Shown one piece after another: positions 21,119 to 27,863 of a stretch of DNA of 46,253 nt. Below the pieces are notes generated by a model. It saw only the letters and a program-made list of their open reading frames with translations, made no database searches and was not told the origin of the DNA. The stretch comes from a virus. The DNA lies in IMG/VR virus record IMGVR_UViG_3300047508_000185, positions 1 through 46,253 of that record; one strand, written 5' to 3'. The position numbers and the translations under genes were made by a program. Position 1 is the stretch's first letter. The number at the start of each line of letters is the position of its first letter.

Positions 21119-21553
21119 ATGACTGACTCCAGGGAGAAGACGCCAGAGGCAGAGCGGGAGAAGGCTATGTCGGAAATTGCAACGCTGATACTGGAGATTC
21201 GCAATCTAGCCCATCGCGGGTGGGAGGATCGGAAGAACGCCGAATTTCTCTTTCGTGAAATTGGTAAGAGGGCTCAATGGATTGCGGACTTTGCGGCTCC
21301 GCGAAGCACCAAGATTGAGAGCATGACATTGGCGCTGGAACCATGCCCTGATTGCGGGAGCCGTCATCATCGTAGCTGTGAACTCGCCGTGCCTGCTGAG
21401 AAGTGTAATCGCTGCGTTATCTATCATGGAAATCAGCACAAAACGCGCACGAATGGCACATGGAAAGACTGCGGTCACCCCTGCCACCTGGGAACATCAT
21501 CGTGTGAAACGTGCAACCTTATTAACGCACTTCCAATTACTTCACGCTTTTAA
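21119..21553 (+). CDS. Accessory protein, helical plus Cys-rich
   Basis: The protein has 144 residues. Residues 1-12 (REKTPEAE) are encoded by a 27-bp stretch repeated at the start of the 22036 gene. It has a helical N-terminal half, then a Cys/His-rich half (CPDCGSRHHRSCE, CNRCVIYHGNQHK, CGHPCHL, CETCN), suggesting multiple zinc sites. Its mosaic structure hints at assembly by recombination. Confidence 0.55.
   Translation: MTDSREKTPEAEREKAMSEIATLILEIRNLAHRGWEDRKNAEFLFREIGKRAQWIADFAAPRSTKIESMTLALEPCPDCGSRHHRSCELAVPAEKCNRCVIYHGNQHKTRTNGTWKDCGHPCHLGTSSCETCNLINALPITSRF
21129..21155 (+). repeat. 27-bp direct repeat, copy 1
   Basis: Identical to 22046-22072. Both copies encode REKTPEAE near the start of otherwise unrelated genes. 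Confidence 0.85.
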
Positions 21554-21633
21554 GGCAGGGATTTCACACTCGCGACAAAGAGTTTGCAATCGACATTGCC
21601 CGTGCCGTGCTGGCTCAGGAGAAAGCAAAGTGA
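21526..21633 (+). pseudogene. C-terminal remnant of a 20645-like gene
   Basis: An open frame without a start codon runs from just after a TAA to the TGA at 21631-21633 and ends RDKEFAIDIARAVLAQEKAK. The last 12 codons are identical to the end of the 20645 gene. This is the 3' stump left when a neighbouring cassette was exchanged. Confidence 0.65.
21598..21633 (+). repeat. 36-bp direct repeat, copy 2
   Basis: See 20900-20935. The 698-bp spacing matches loss or gain of one cassette by homologous recombination. Confidence 0.85.
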
Positions 21634-21830
21634 GCACACTTCGCCAGTCCAAAATCGGACTAGAATCGGAACTCGTTTATGTCAGGACTGAACTCGGCCA
21701 GTCTCTATACGACGTTTGTTTCAGTTCGATGAGCGCCGCAGCCGCCGCAAGGAAATGGAAACATCGGGGCATTACTCGCGAATTCGTCCTGCAGATGCGA
21801 CACAAATTCAAGAAGAAGGCCAAGCCATGA
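21630..21830 (+). CDS. Hypothetical basic protein
   Basis: The protein has 66 residues, with a GTG start overlapping the stop of the remnant frame (GTGA). Predicted helical, with a basic tail (RHKFKKKAKP). A degenerate palindrome (21647-21660) lies in its first codons and encodes S-K-I-G. Coupled to the next gene by ATGA. Confidence 0.5.
   Translation: MSTLRQSKIGLESELVYVRTELGQSLYDVCFSSMSAAAAARKWKHRGITREFVLQMRHKFKKKAKP
21647..21660. promoter_or_regulatory. Dispersed palindrome, site 12 (one mismatch)
   Basis: GTCCAAAATCGGAC differs from the consensus at one inner base. It is the only site seen between 17.4 and 30.2 kb. Confidence 0.5.
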
Positions 21831-22039
21831 CTCACAAGTTCCTAGCCGCCAAGAGCGAAGATGAGTTTGACGAGGAATGCGGCAAGTGCGTAGGCGACGG
21901 TTGGGTTGTCGCAGACTGTTTCGAGGACACGTGCTGTTGTCTAGATCCGGAGAATGAGCACGGGCTGGTTCGCTGCCAATGCAATCCTAAGCCGAGACAA
22001 CCGAGAGAAATCTACTTTAGGGAGCCGGACAAGCCATGA
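21827..22039 (+). CDS. Small Cys-rich acidic protein
   Basis: The protein has 70 residues, with ATGA overlaps at both ends. CGKCVGDGW, then CFEDTCCCLDPE and CQCNP, gives a DnaJ-like or ferredoxin-like Cys density and probably binds metal. No family recognised. Confidence 0.5.
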   Translation: MTHKFLAAKSEDEFDEECGKCVGDGWVVADCFEDTCCCLDPENEHGLVRCQCNPKPRQPREIYFREPDKP

Positions 22040-22800
22040 CTTACCCCAGGGAGAAGACGCCAGAGGCAGAGCCGCGCTGGAGAGTTGGCAAGCAGGTTCC
22101 TGTGAACGTCTACGAAGGGGATCGTCCCATCTGCCAGTGTCACACCGCTGTCGATGCGCGGAGAATTGTGGAAGCTGTAAACGCCCGTGTCGCCGTGCCT
22201 GCTGAGGGAGGAGAAGCCGATGCGCGATCTAAATACGGTAGAGCGGTGGATTCTCATGCTGATGACGCTGGCACTCGCAAACAAGCAGACCGACTTAAAG
22301 AGGCTTGGAAGGATGCTGTGGGCGGCGGAAAGCGTACAGAGGACGAAATGATGGCAATGACAGCCCGTCCTACAGATGGCCAAGAAGCGGTGTCCGATGA
22401 ACGAGAGGCCGTGCCAATAGTGAACCCGGCTGGCAAGAATTGGGAGGCTGTCGCACGCGAATCCTTCGCTGCTGGCCGTCGCTCCGTAGTCTCAGAAGAT
22501 GGCCAAGGAGAAGCCATGAATTGTGAATGCCAAGTAGCTGCCCCATATTCAGAATTTAGCATTGATTCATCCCGCTGCCCAAAACACCAAAAGGCAGTAG
22601 ATCCATCGCAGACGGAGAATAAAACATTTCTGTATCACGTCGGAGAAGCTTTTAGAGCTGGAGAACGAGCTGGGTTGCTTGCTGGTCGTCGCTCCGTAGC
22701 CTCAGAGATCAGGGAGTGGGCCGCGCAGATAGAAATAAAAGACGGAATGATCTGGTGCGATATGGTGATTGCCAAGTGCAAAGAACTGGAGGGAAAGTGA
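22036..22800 (+). CDS. Mosaic accessory protein
   Basis: The protein has 254 residues. The start carries the 27-bp repeat shared with the 21119 gene. Two similar segments, SFAAGRRSVVSE (about 145-156) and LLAGRRSVASE (about 216-226), show an internal duplication. The middle has CECQV and CPKH Cys/His pairs. It reads as several gene ends fused in one frame. Coupled to the following gene by GTGA. No enzymatic motif. Confidence 0.5.
   Translation: MTYPREKTPEAEPRWRVGKQVPVNVYEGDRPICQCHTAVDARRIVEAVNARVAVPAEGGEADARSKYGRAVDSHADDAGTRKQADRLKEAWKDAVGGGKRTEDEMMAMTARPTDGQEAVSDEREAVPIVNPAGKNWEAVARESFAAGRRSVVSEDGQGEAMNCECQVAAPYSEFSIDSSRCPKHQKAVDPSQTENKTFLYHVGEAFRAGERAGLLAGRRSVASEIREWAAQIEIKDGMIWCDMVIAKCKELEGK
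22046..22072 (+). repeat. 27-bp direct repeat, copy 2
   Basis: See 21129-21155. Confidence 0.85.
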
Positions 22801-23447
22801 TTACCGACTACCTCAGCAACTCGTGGGAAGCGCATACCGGGCCGGACATCGTGAACGGAGGCAAGATCCCAACCCACTTCGGCACCCGTCAGTACGGTCC
22901 CATGACCAGCTTTTACTGTGAGGGTGAACCCAACTCAGGCTGGCTGGCAGCGCAGCACCGACAGATTCTCGGCAGCTCGCTGAAGATGAAATTCTCGGTG
23001 ATGTTCGATCCGGACGCGCCGGGGAATACAGCGGAATTTGACATCATCATCGCCAAGGACGCTCCGGCGCCGTTCGTGATTGACGGCAAAACCTACTTGG
23101 GCCACAAGTCCAACATGTCATGCCAGATTCTGGGCCTCCGCACGCTCCAGCTCTCGGACGTGAAAGGGAACTGGGTCGGATCGGCGGACGTTTCCCTCCA
23201 GCCGGGAATCTCCTACGACTTCATTTTTGAATACTGGTTCGACTTCAAGGCCAAGCTGTACAAGACCTCAACCGTCAGAATCAACGGGTCAACGCGGTTC
23301 ACGAACGAAGGGTATCCCCTGGCCGCGCAGCCGACCGACTGGAAAGAGTCCTGCACGCTCCAGATTCAGCAGAATATCGGGCCAAAGGGCGTGCGGATCA
23401 GCCAGCTCATGCGCCCTGGCTCAAATGGATGGCTCGAATGGGACTAA
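22797..23447 (+). CDS. Beta-sandwich protein, possible lectin-like fold
   Basis: The protein has 216 residues with a GTG start (GTGA overlap). It is strand-rich, with alternating hydrophobic and aromatic residues (LKMKFSVMFDPDAP, FDIIIAKDA, ISYDFIFEYWFDFKAKLYKTSTVRING, CTLQIQQNIG). This resembles laminin G/concanavalin-like sandwiches that bind or cut polysaccharides, but no catalytic motif was identified. It ends the plus-strand unit together with a small membrane gene, an odd place for a structural protein. Confidence 0.55.
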   Translation: MITDYLSNSWEAHTGPDIVNGGKIPTHFGTRQYGPMTSFYCEGEPNSGWLAAQHRQILGSSLKMKFSVMFDPDAPGNTAEFDIIIAKDAPAPFVIDGKTYLGHKSNMSCQILGLRTLQLSDVKGNWVGSADVSLQPGISYDFIFEYWFDFKAKLYKTSTVRINGSTRFTNEGYPLAAQPTDWKESCTLQIQQNIGPKGVRISQLMRPGSNGWLEWD

Positions 23448-23596
23448 CTTCGCACGATTGGATTGTAGCCTTCGCGGCCGGCGTAGCGGTTGGACTGGGG
23501 CTTGCTATCTTCGCGGTCTACGTCCTGGACCTTCTGCTTTCCAAGGAAAAGAAAAGGCCGCTCCCCAACAAGCGGCCTCCCGACTACCCGCGGTAA
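23438..23596 (+). CDS. Single-pass membrane protein, end of plus unit
   Basis: The protein has 52 residues. ATG overlaps the previous stop. One transmembrane helix (about 8-34) is followed by a short basic, Pro-rich cytoplasmic-style tail. The terminator hairpin of the opposite strand lies within its 3' end. It could be a holin or anchor; no diagnostic feature. Confidence 0.55.
   Translation: MGLTSHDWIVAFAAGVAVGLGLAIFAVYVLDLLLSKEKKRPLPNKRPPDYPR
23555..23578 (-). terminator. Rho-independent terminator of the late unit
   Basis: On the minus strand AGGCCGCT, an 8-nt loop, AGCGGCCT, then TTTTCTTTTCC. An 8-bp GC-rich stem with a U-rich tract lies 25 bp after the last late gene. It also lies near the end of the converging plus-strand unit. 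Confidence 0.75.
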
Positions 23597-23602
23597 AAAA
23601 AA

Positions 23603-23782
23603 CTAACCTCGCATCGCCTCCAATTGCTCGCGGGTCACTGGTGTACCATACGCGACGCGTAATGAAGCCAAAGCGGCCTCGACTGCAGTAATAATCTCTG
23701 CCGGCAGCTTGTTGTTGGTCGCAGCCGCTAGGATTCCTTCGAGCACCTGCAGTCCAATGTTCAGCAAACTAAACCATCCCAT
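23603..23782 (-). CDS. Small hydrophobic protein, last late gene
   Basis: The protein has 59 residues, with AAGGGAGGCTTTT before the ATG. It has an amphipathic/hydrophobic helical N-terminus (WFSLLNIGLQVLEGILAAATN) and a soluble tail. No family. The end position and hydrophobicity would suit a lysis or head accessory role, but this is unproven. Confidence 0.6.
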   Translation of the reverse strand: MGWFSLLNIGLQVLEGILAAATNNKLPAEIITAVEAALASLRVAYGTPVTREQLEAMRG

Positions 23783-23793
23783 AAAAGCCTCCC

Positions 23794-24147
23794 TTACTTC
23801 AGATTTTTAATATCCGCGATCGTCTGGTTCAGGTTGGTCAGCGCACCCGTAAGCTTGTCTTTCAGCGCTGCCTGGGGCGTGCAGGGACCTGTCCCGGCAT
23901 CAAAGGCCGGTCCTGAGCAGTAGGCCTCAAGGGCATCAATGGTCACATCCTTGGCCGCCACTGCCTTGTTAATCAGATCGCAGGCGGGAAACGAGCCGCC
24001 AATGCACTCCTGATGCTGAGTTTTCTCCGAATCCAAAAAACCTTTTGCTGTAGCGATACCGTCGCGCGCGGTCTTCTCAATCGGTGTGCTGGTCGGGCAG
24101 GCAACGGTGAGTAACGCGAGAATCAAAATACTGGCTAGCTGTTTCAT
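23794..24147 (-). CDS. Phage lipoprotein
   Basis: The protein has 117 residues. Signal peptide with lipobox LLTVAC (Cys 17), so it is probably lipidated and exported. The mature part is helical with four more Cys (CIGGSFPAC, YCSG, PCTP), possibly disulphide-bonded. Coupled to the HNH-like gene by ATGA. Might be an outer spanin or an exclusion lipoprotein. Confidence 0.7.
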   Translation of the reverse strand: MKQLASILILALLTVACPTSTPIEKTARDGIATAKGFLDSEKTQHQECIGGSFPACDLINKAVAAKDVTIDALEAYCSGPAFDAGTGPCTPQAALKDKLTGALTNLNQTIADIKNLK

Positions 24148-24677
24148 AACAAGCCCTTCTTGAGCCTGTAGGCTCTACTTCTGCGATTGTTGAAATTCTG
24201 TTCTGAGTAAGTGGCCCATCGACAGTTGCCAGGCTCGTAGTTGCCGTCAGTGTCGATGCGGTCGATGGTCAGACGCGGTGGGCGCTCACCCATATCGGCA
24301 AAGAAATTTGCGAACTCTCGCCAGCGATCACAGACGGTAATGCCGCGTCCACCGTAGATCGGGTATTTCCTGTTGTGAGGATTCGTGCAGCGCTGAATCA
24401 TGCCGTCCCACGACTCATATGCCCCCGTCCTGCGGCCTTTTCGATGCTGCCCATGTTTATACCCATAGCCGACCTTATGGTCGTCCATCCGTTGGCAGCC
24501 GCAACTCGTCGTGTTTCCGCTTCGCAGATGGTCGCCACGCACCAGCTTGATGGTTCCACATTCACAGCAGGCGAGCCACACAATTTGCAGCTTGCCGCTG
24601 CCGAGACTATGGCCGGCTGGCCATCCTGCGACCAGCCGACCGAATCTCTGAGCCGTTATGTCTTTGAAACTGGCCAT
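24144..24677 (-). CDS. HNH-type homing endonuclease
   Basis: The protein has 177 residues. An N-terminal zinc region (CCECGTIKLVRGDHLRSGNTTSCGC) precedes a core with YESWDGMIQRCTNPHNRKYPIYGGRGITVCDRW and LTIDRIDTDGNYEPGNCRWATYSEQNFNNRR. The DRID..G.Y.PGNCRWA signature is common in phage homing-like endonucleases. It sits between an Ig-like protein gene and the lipoprotein gene and overlaps the latter's start by 4 bp. No good ribosome binding site. Confidence 0.8.
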   Translation of the reverse strand: MASFKDITAQRFGRLVAGWPAGHSLGSGKLQIVWLACCECGTIKLVRGDHLRSGNTTSCGCQRMDDHKVGYGYKHGQHRKGRRTGAYESWDGMIQRCTNPHNRKYPIYGGRGITVCDRWREFANFFADMGERPPRLTIDRIDTDGNYEPGNCRWATYSEQNFNNRRSRAYRLKKGLL

Positions 24678-24680
24678 TGG

Positions 24681-25226
24681 TTAAACGGGCGTTCCAAAAG
24701 TCAAAATCATCTTACCTGGAACGGTCGGGGAATCGTCAACTTCGAGTTGATCGGTGCCCGTCACGCCAGTTTTTGTATCCTGGCAGGACACGTTTGCGGT
24801 TCGTGGGTTGACCGCAGGCGGTACTGGCTTGACGGCTTTGAAGGTCGCGGAGCCATCCGAGTTCTGGGTCAGGGTTGCGATGCTGGGATCGTCGATGGCC
24901 CACACAACGCTCGTGGGATCAAGGGTGACGGGGTTGCCCGCTGCATCCGTTTCGATCTCGGAGCAAGGGATTGTCTGGGTATCGGTTTCTTTGCCTGGCA
25001 TGGAATCCTCCGTTGAATTGTTTTCTCTTACGTCTGCGGTTGTAGGTTCACCAAATTTCAAAGTCATGTGGCCTTTGGGAACCAGCTTCTCGACGGCCAC
25101 ACGAATGCGCCGCAACTCATGCAAACTTTCCTTGCTAATATCGCGCTGATCGGCTGCGATGTGGACAAATCTTTTGAACTCGCAAACGAAATCTTCGAAG
25201 AACTGCAGGGTTACATGCTCGGCCAT
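24681..25226 (-). CDS. Ig-like domain virion protein
   Basis: The protein has 181 residues, with GGAGTGACCA before the ATG. A helical N-terminal part (about 1-50) is followed by a bacterial Ig-like (Big) domain: VTLDPTSVVWAIDDPSIATLTQNSDGSATFKAV...ANVSCQDT. Such domains decorate phage capsids or tails and bind surfaces weakly. The C-terminal segment repeats the sequence FGxP seen earlier (MTLKFGEP, MILTFGTP). Confidence 0.7.
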   Translation of the reverse strand: MAEHVTLQFFEDFVCEFKRFVHIAADQRDISKESLHELRRIRVAVEKLVPKGHMTLKFGEPTTADVRENNSTEDSMPGKETDTQTIPCSEIETDAAGNPVTLDPTSVVWAIDDPSIATLTQNSDGSATFKAVKPVPPAVNPRTANVSCQDTKTGVTGTDQLEVDDSPTVPGKMILTFGTPV

Positions 25227-25264
25227 TGGTCACTCCGCTCTAAGAGTCTCATAGTCGGTAAGAA

Positions 25265-25477
25265 TTATTTCCAGAGCCCTTCCCACCACTTGTGCCACGC
25301 GCTTTCCACTGGAGGATCCAGCACGACTTCGACCGGATCGGCAGCCGTGAGCAGAGCGGGCGGTTCTGGAGCGCCCTCCACTTCGACCGAGGCCAGGATT
25401 CGCAGGCGTTCCGCGTCCAGCTTCTCGACCGAAATGATAGTTGCTTTCTTGACGACCTTGCGCTTTTTTCGCGGCAT
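25265..25477 (-). CDS. Small hypothetical protein
   Basis: The protein has 70 residues, with AGGAGAAAGCC before the ATG. A strongly basic start (PRKKRKVVKK) and a Trp-rich end (AWHKWWEGLWK) with a Pro/Val-rich middle. No family. Confidence 0.55.
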   Translation of the reverse strand: MPRKKRKVVKKATIISVEKLDAERLRILASVEVEGAPEPPALLTAADPVEVVLDPPVESAWHKWWEGLWK

Positions 25478-25486
25478 GGCTTTCTC

Positions 25487-25648
25487 CTAGAAAACGATTG
25501 AGGCTACCGCGAGAGCACAAGCTGCCCAACCAAAGTGGAACCGACCGTACCAAGGCGTCCCTGCCGGCAGCGTCGGATTGAAGATGGCTGCGATGCAAAA
25601 GAACACCAGCGCGAAATCCAAGATGATGTTGTTGTGTTGTGCTGTCAT
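25487..25648 (-). CDS. Small two-helix membrane protein, holin-like
   Basis: The protein has 53 residues. Two hydrophobic segments (about 9-24 and 38-53) lie around a short polar loop. Good ribosome binding site (CAGGAGAAACT), and ATGA overlap with the LuxR-like gene. Size and topology suit a class II holin, but this is only a topological guess. Confidence 0.55.
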   Translation of the reverse strand: MTAQHNNIILDFALVFFCIAAIFNPTLPAGTPWYGRFHFGWAACALAVASIVF

Positions 25649-26088
25649 AGTTTCTCCTGCCTTTCGACGTTCTCTGCGTAAGCCGCTGTCTCTGCTTCCG
25701 AGAGCGTTTTACAGAAATATAAGGCCAGTTCCACCCGATTAAAAACTCCAGTCTTATCGAAGATCACCCGCATGTAGTTCTTGATCGTCCCCTCGGTAAA
25801 GCCGAGCGAAGCACCAATCACGACGTTTTGATTGCCCGCGTGTACGGACTCGACAATGCGCTGTTCGAGGTCGGTCAGTTTGGTGTCGCTGCCCTTGAGG
25901 AACGGACGGTGGGAACCGTCTCTCTTCTTGTGAGGTAGTTTCTGGACCACCACCTTTTCGCTGAGAATCTTGTGGTCGACCATGTACTTGTCCACCACCA
26001 GCGCTTTCCGAGGGAGCTCCAGAACCAGCGTCACCGGCTTGGTCAGGGAGATGTGAACATTGGCTCCGCAGGTCGGACAGTTCAGCAC
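25645..26088 (-). CDS. LuxR-type HTH protein with zinc finger start
   Basis: The protein has 147 residues, GTG start. An N-terminal CPTCG is followed by a linker domain, then a GerE/LuxR helix-turn-helix: LTDLEQRIVESVHAGNQNVVIGASLGFTEGTIKNYMRVIFDKTGVFNRVELALYF. This fold binds DNA and activates transcription in LuxR/FixJ regulators. It has no receiver or acyl-homoserine-lactone domain. Finding it within the late unit next to membrane proteins is unusual; it may control late or host genes. Confidence 0.8.
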   Translation of the reverse strand: MLNCPTCGANVHISLTKPVTLVLELPRKALVVDKYMVDHKILSEKVVVQKLPHKKRDGSHRPFLKGSDTKLTDLEQRIVESVHAGNQNVVIGASLGFTEGTIKNYMRVIFDKTGVFNRVELALYFCKTLSEAETAAYAENVERQEKL

Positions 26089-26094
26089 GCGGTC

Positions 26095-26292
26095 TCATTT
26101 CCATAGCAGATGCGTGCTCAACCACAGAATCACCATGGCGACCAGAGCTCCAATCCCATACCAGCGAAAAACAGCCCACATGGGCCAGGTATTTTTCAGC
26201 GGCCGCCCGCGCCTGTCCGGCATATTGCACTTCTCTCTGAAGCCTACAGGGCACGGCCACTGCATTACTGTGCAATTCCGCTCTACGGCCAT
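26095..26292 (-). CDS. Single-pass membrane protein
   Basis: The protein has 65 residues. Its start overlaps the previous stop (ATGGCCGTAG). A soluble N-terminus with two Cys is followed by a C-terminal transmembrane helix (about 44-62, IGALVAMVILWLSTHLL). Unknown; possible lysis-module member. Confidence 0.55.
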   Translation of the reverse strand: MAVERNCTVMQWPCPVGFREKCNMPDRRGRPLKNTWPMWAVFRWYGIGALVAMVILWLSTHLLWK

Positions 26293-26639
26293 GCTGAGAC
26301 TGGCTTCTCGCCGGCAGGCTGTGCCAGGCGCTTAAGCAGAATGTCCAGAGTCGCAATCGACGCCCTGAGTTCACCGACTCGCTGCGAGATGTACTCAAGG
26401 TCTTTCATGTGCTGCATGCGCATGGCTGCGATGCTTTCCGGAGTCAGCTTCATGGCCTTGGCCAGTTGCCGAATGTCGACCGTCTCCGCGGGCGCAGTCA
26501 AGTCTTGTTCTGGTGCGGTTGCCGAATGATCCAGTGGTGCCATAACCGCCTCCCCTATCGCTGCTGCGGCTTTCTTTAGCTTCTCTCCGAGTTGCAGGTC
26601 TGGAATTCTTTTCAAAAGATTCGTCGCAATAGCTTCCAT
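26283..26639 (-). CDS. Hypothetical helical protein
   Basis: The protein has 118 residues. All-helical, Ala-rich, with a C-terminal heptad stretch (DLEYISQRVGELRASIATLDILLKRL) that is probably a coiled coil. No family recognised. Confidence 0.55.
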   Translation of the reverse strand: MEAIATNLLKRIPDLQLGEKLKKAAAAIGEAVMAPLDHSATAPEQDLTAPAETVDIRQLAKAMKLTPESIAAMRMQHMKDLEYISQRVGELRASIATLDILLKRLAQPAGEKPVSAWP

Positions 26640-26647
26640 GAGTGTCT

Positions 26648-27130
26648 TTAACCTTTCGTCCCGCCAGTGGTATCCAGCTTGCGCTGGTTTTCATCGTGCT
26701 CCTCAGAGAGTTTCCGGGCTCCCCGCGCCTTCTCCTCGTCCCCCGGATTCTTGGTGAACGAAGCAACTTTCTCCAGCGCGAGTGCCGCCGTCCGCAGAGC
26801 CAAACCGTATTCTGAGTTCACCAGGGTATGAACCGCTTCCCCAGTGGTCTTGATGTCGTCCAGCTTGCTTGACGTCGCCGTGCCGGTCTTCAGAATCGCT
26901 TCTTTCACTTCCGCCACCGCTCTCGTGGCAACATCGGCGGCGGCAGCAGTCTTGGCTGTATTCTCGGCCAAGGTCTGTTTGACTTCCTCGGCATGGTCGG
27001 CGGCAGCCTTGGCCGCAGCTTTTGCGATTCTTCCGCGAATCATCTGCGCAACCGCCAGAATCCCAATCGAAAGCGGATACAGCAGGGCTACCCACCCGTT
27101 CACCACTTCCGACAATGGGATTGCAGTCAA
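26648..27130 (-). CDS. Membrane-anchored coiled-coil protein
   Basis: The protein has 160 residues with a TTG start overlapping the previous stop (TTGA). An N-terminal transmembrane helix (about 11-31) is followed by a long Ala/Lys/Glu coiled coil (about 36-90) and a charged tail. This topology resembles inner-membrane spanins or holin-associated proteins. With nearby lipoproteins it could form a spanin pair; this is inference. Confidence 0.6.
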   Translation of the reverse strand: MTAIPLSEVVNGWVALLYPLSIGILAVAQMIRGRIAKAAAKAAADHAEEVKQTLAENTAKTAAAADVATRAVAEVKEAILKTGTATSSKLDDIKTTGEAVHTLVNSEYGLALRTAALALEKVASFTKNPGDEEKARGARKLSEEHDENQRKLDTTGGTKG

Positions 27131-27330
27131 GGGTTAGATGGCTCCCGAACCTTAATTCCAAAAGGCTTTAGTTCCGCGCTGGGGGTCAGCGTGAATAGCA
27201 ATTCACAGTCAGGACACTGATACACCGTGACTTCCCCGATTTTCTTCCGTTTCAAATACAAGTGCTTGCCGGTTTCCTTGCAGTTCGTTGTGCTCATAAT
27301 TTTCGGCGTCCTGGAAGCTAGAGTGTTCAT
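27127..27330 (-). CDS. Small zinc-finger protein
   Basis: The protein has 67 residues. ATG overlaps the previous stop (TGATG). NCKETGKHLYLKRKKIGEVTVYQCPDCELLF has a four-ligand zinc pattern within a beta hairpin. Unknown function. Confidence 0.55.
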   Translation of the reverse strand: MNTLASRTPKIMSTTNCKETGKHLYLKRKKIGEVTVYQCPDCELLFTLTPSAELKPFGIKVREPSNP

Positions 27331-27605
27331 CAGAAAAACGGGTTGATCTCCGCATTCCTTTCGTAGTGCAGCATCACCACCAGCCTAATCATCTTGTGCC
27401 TGCGGGTCACGTTATATTTCTGGTAAAGCCGTTTGAGTGCCTGCATAAAGATGGTCCGGCCGCAATGTAACTCTTTCCATGGCTGGTAATCGCCCTTGCC
27501 CCATTGCTTGACCTTCCCAAAACCCCAGCGACCATCCAGCAACAGATCGCAGATTTTGCGCTCAAGGCGTGCATTCTTCAAGGCACGTTCGGATCGGTTG
27601 GCCAT
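27330..27605 (-). CDS. Hypothetical basic protein
   Basis: The protein has 91 residues from ATG 27605, inside the 3' end of the lipoprotein gene. Basic, helical, with aromatic residues (WGFGKVKQWGKGDYQPWKELHCG). It has the density of a DNA-binding protein, but no family was recognised. Confidence 0.5.
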   Translation of the reverse strand: MANRSERALKNARLERKICDLLLDGRWGFGKVKQWGKGDYQPWKELHCGRTIFMQALKRLYQKYNVTRRHKMIRLVVMLHYERNAEINPFF

Positions 27606-27855
27606 TCTTATCCCAGCCGCACCGCGGAGGCTCGACGAAGCGGCAGCCCTTGGTGGGATACTTTGCAACGTAGTCGTTAATCTGTTTGGGAGTATGGTGC
27701 TGGGAGATCAACCCACCCTTACAGATGGGAAGAAGATTCGCGCAATGCGGCAGCGTGGCCGCTTGTTGGAACATGGGAACCGGAGTGGTATCGGGAGTCT
27801 GTTTCTTGCAACCGGCGAGCAGAAGGACGAGGAGCAGCGCGACAGTCAGTTTCAT
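27562..27855 (-). CDS. Phage lipoprotein
   Basis: The protein has 97 residues from ATG 27855 (GAGAGGGATT upstream). Signal with lipobox LLLAGC (Cys 17). The mature part holds five more Cys (LPHC, PICKG, KGCR, PRCG, TCLEEC), probably disulphide-linked. It is the second lipoprotein of the late unit. Candidate outer spanin or superinfection-exclusion lipoprotein. Confidence 0.7.
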   Translation of the reverse strand: MKLTVALLLVLLLAGCKKQTPDTTPVPMFQQAATLPHCANLLPICKGGLISQHHTPKQINDYVAKYPTKGCRFVEPPRCGWDKNGQPIRTCLEECTP

Positions 27856-27863
27856 AATCCCTC

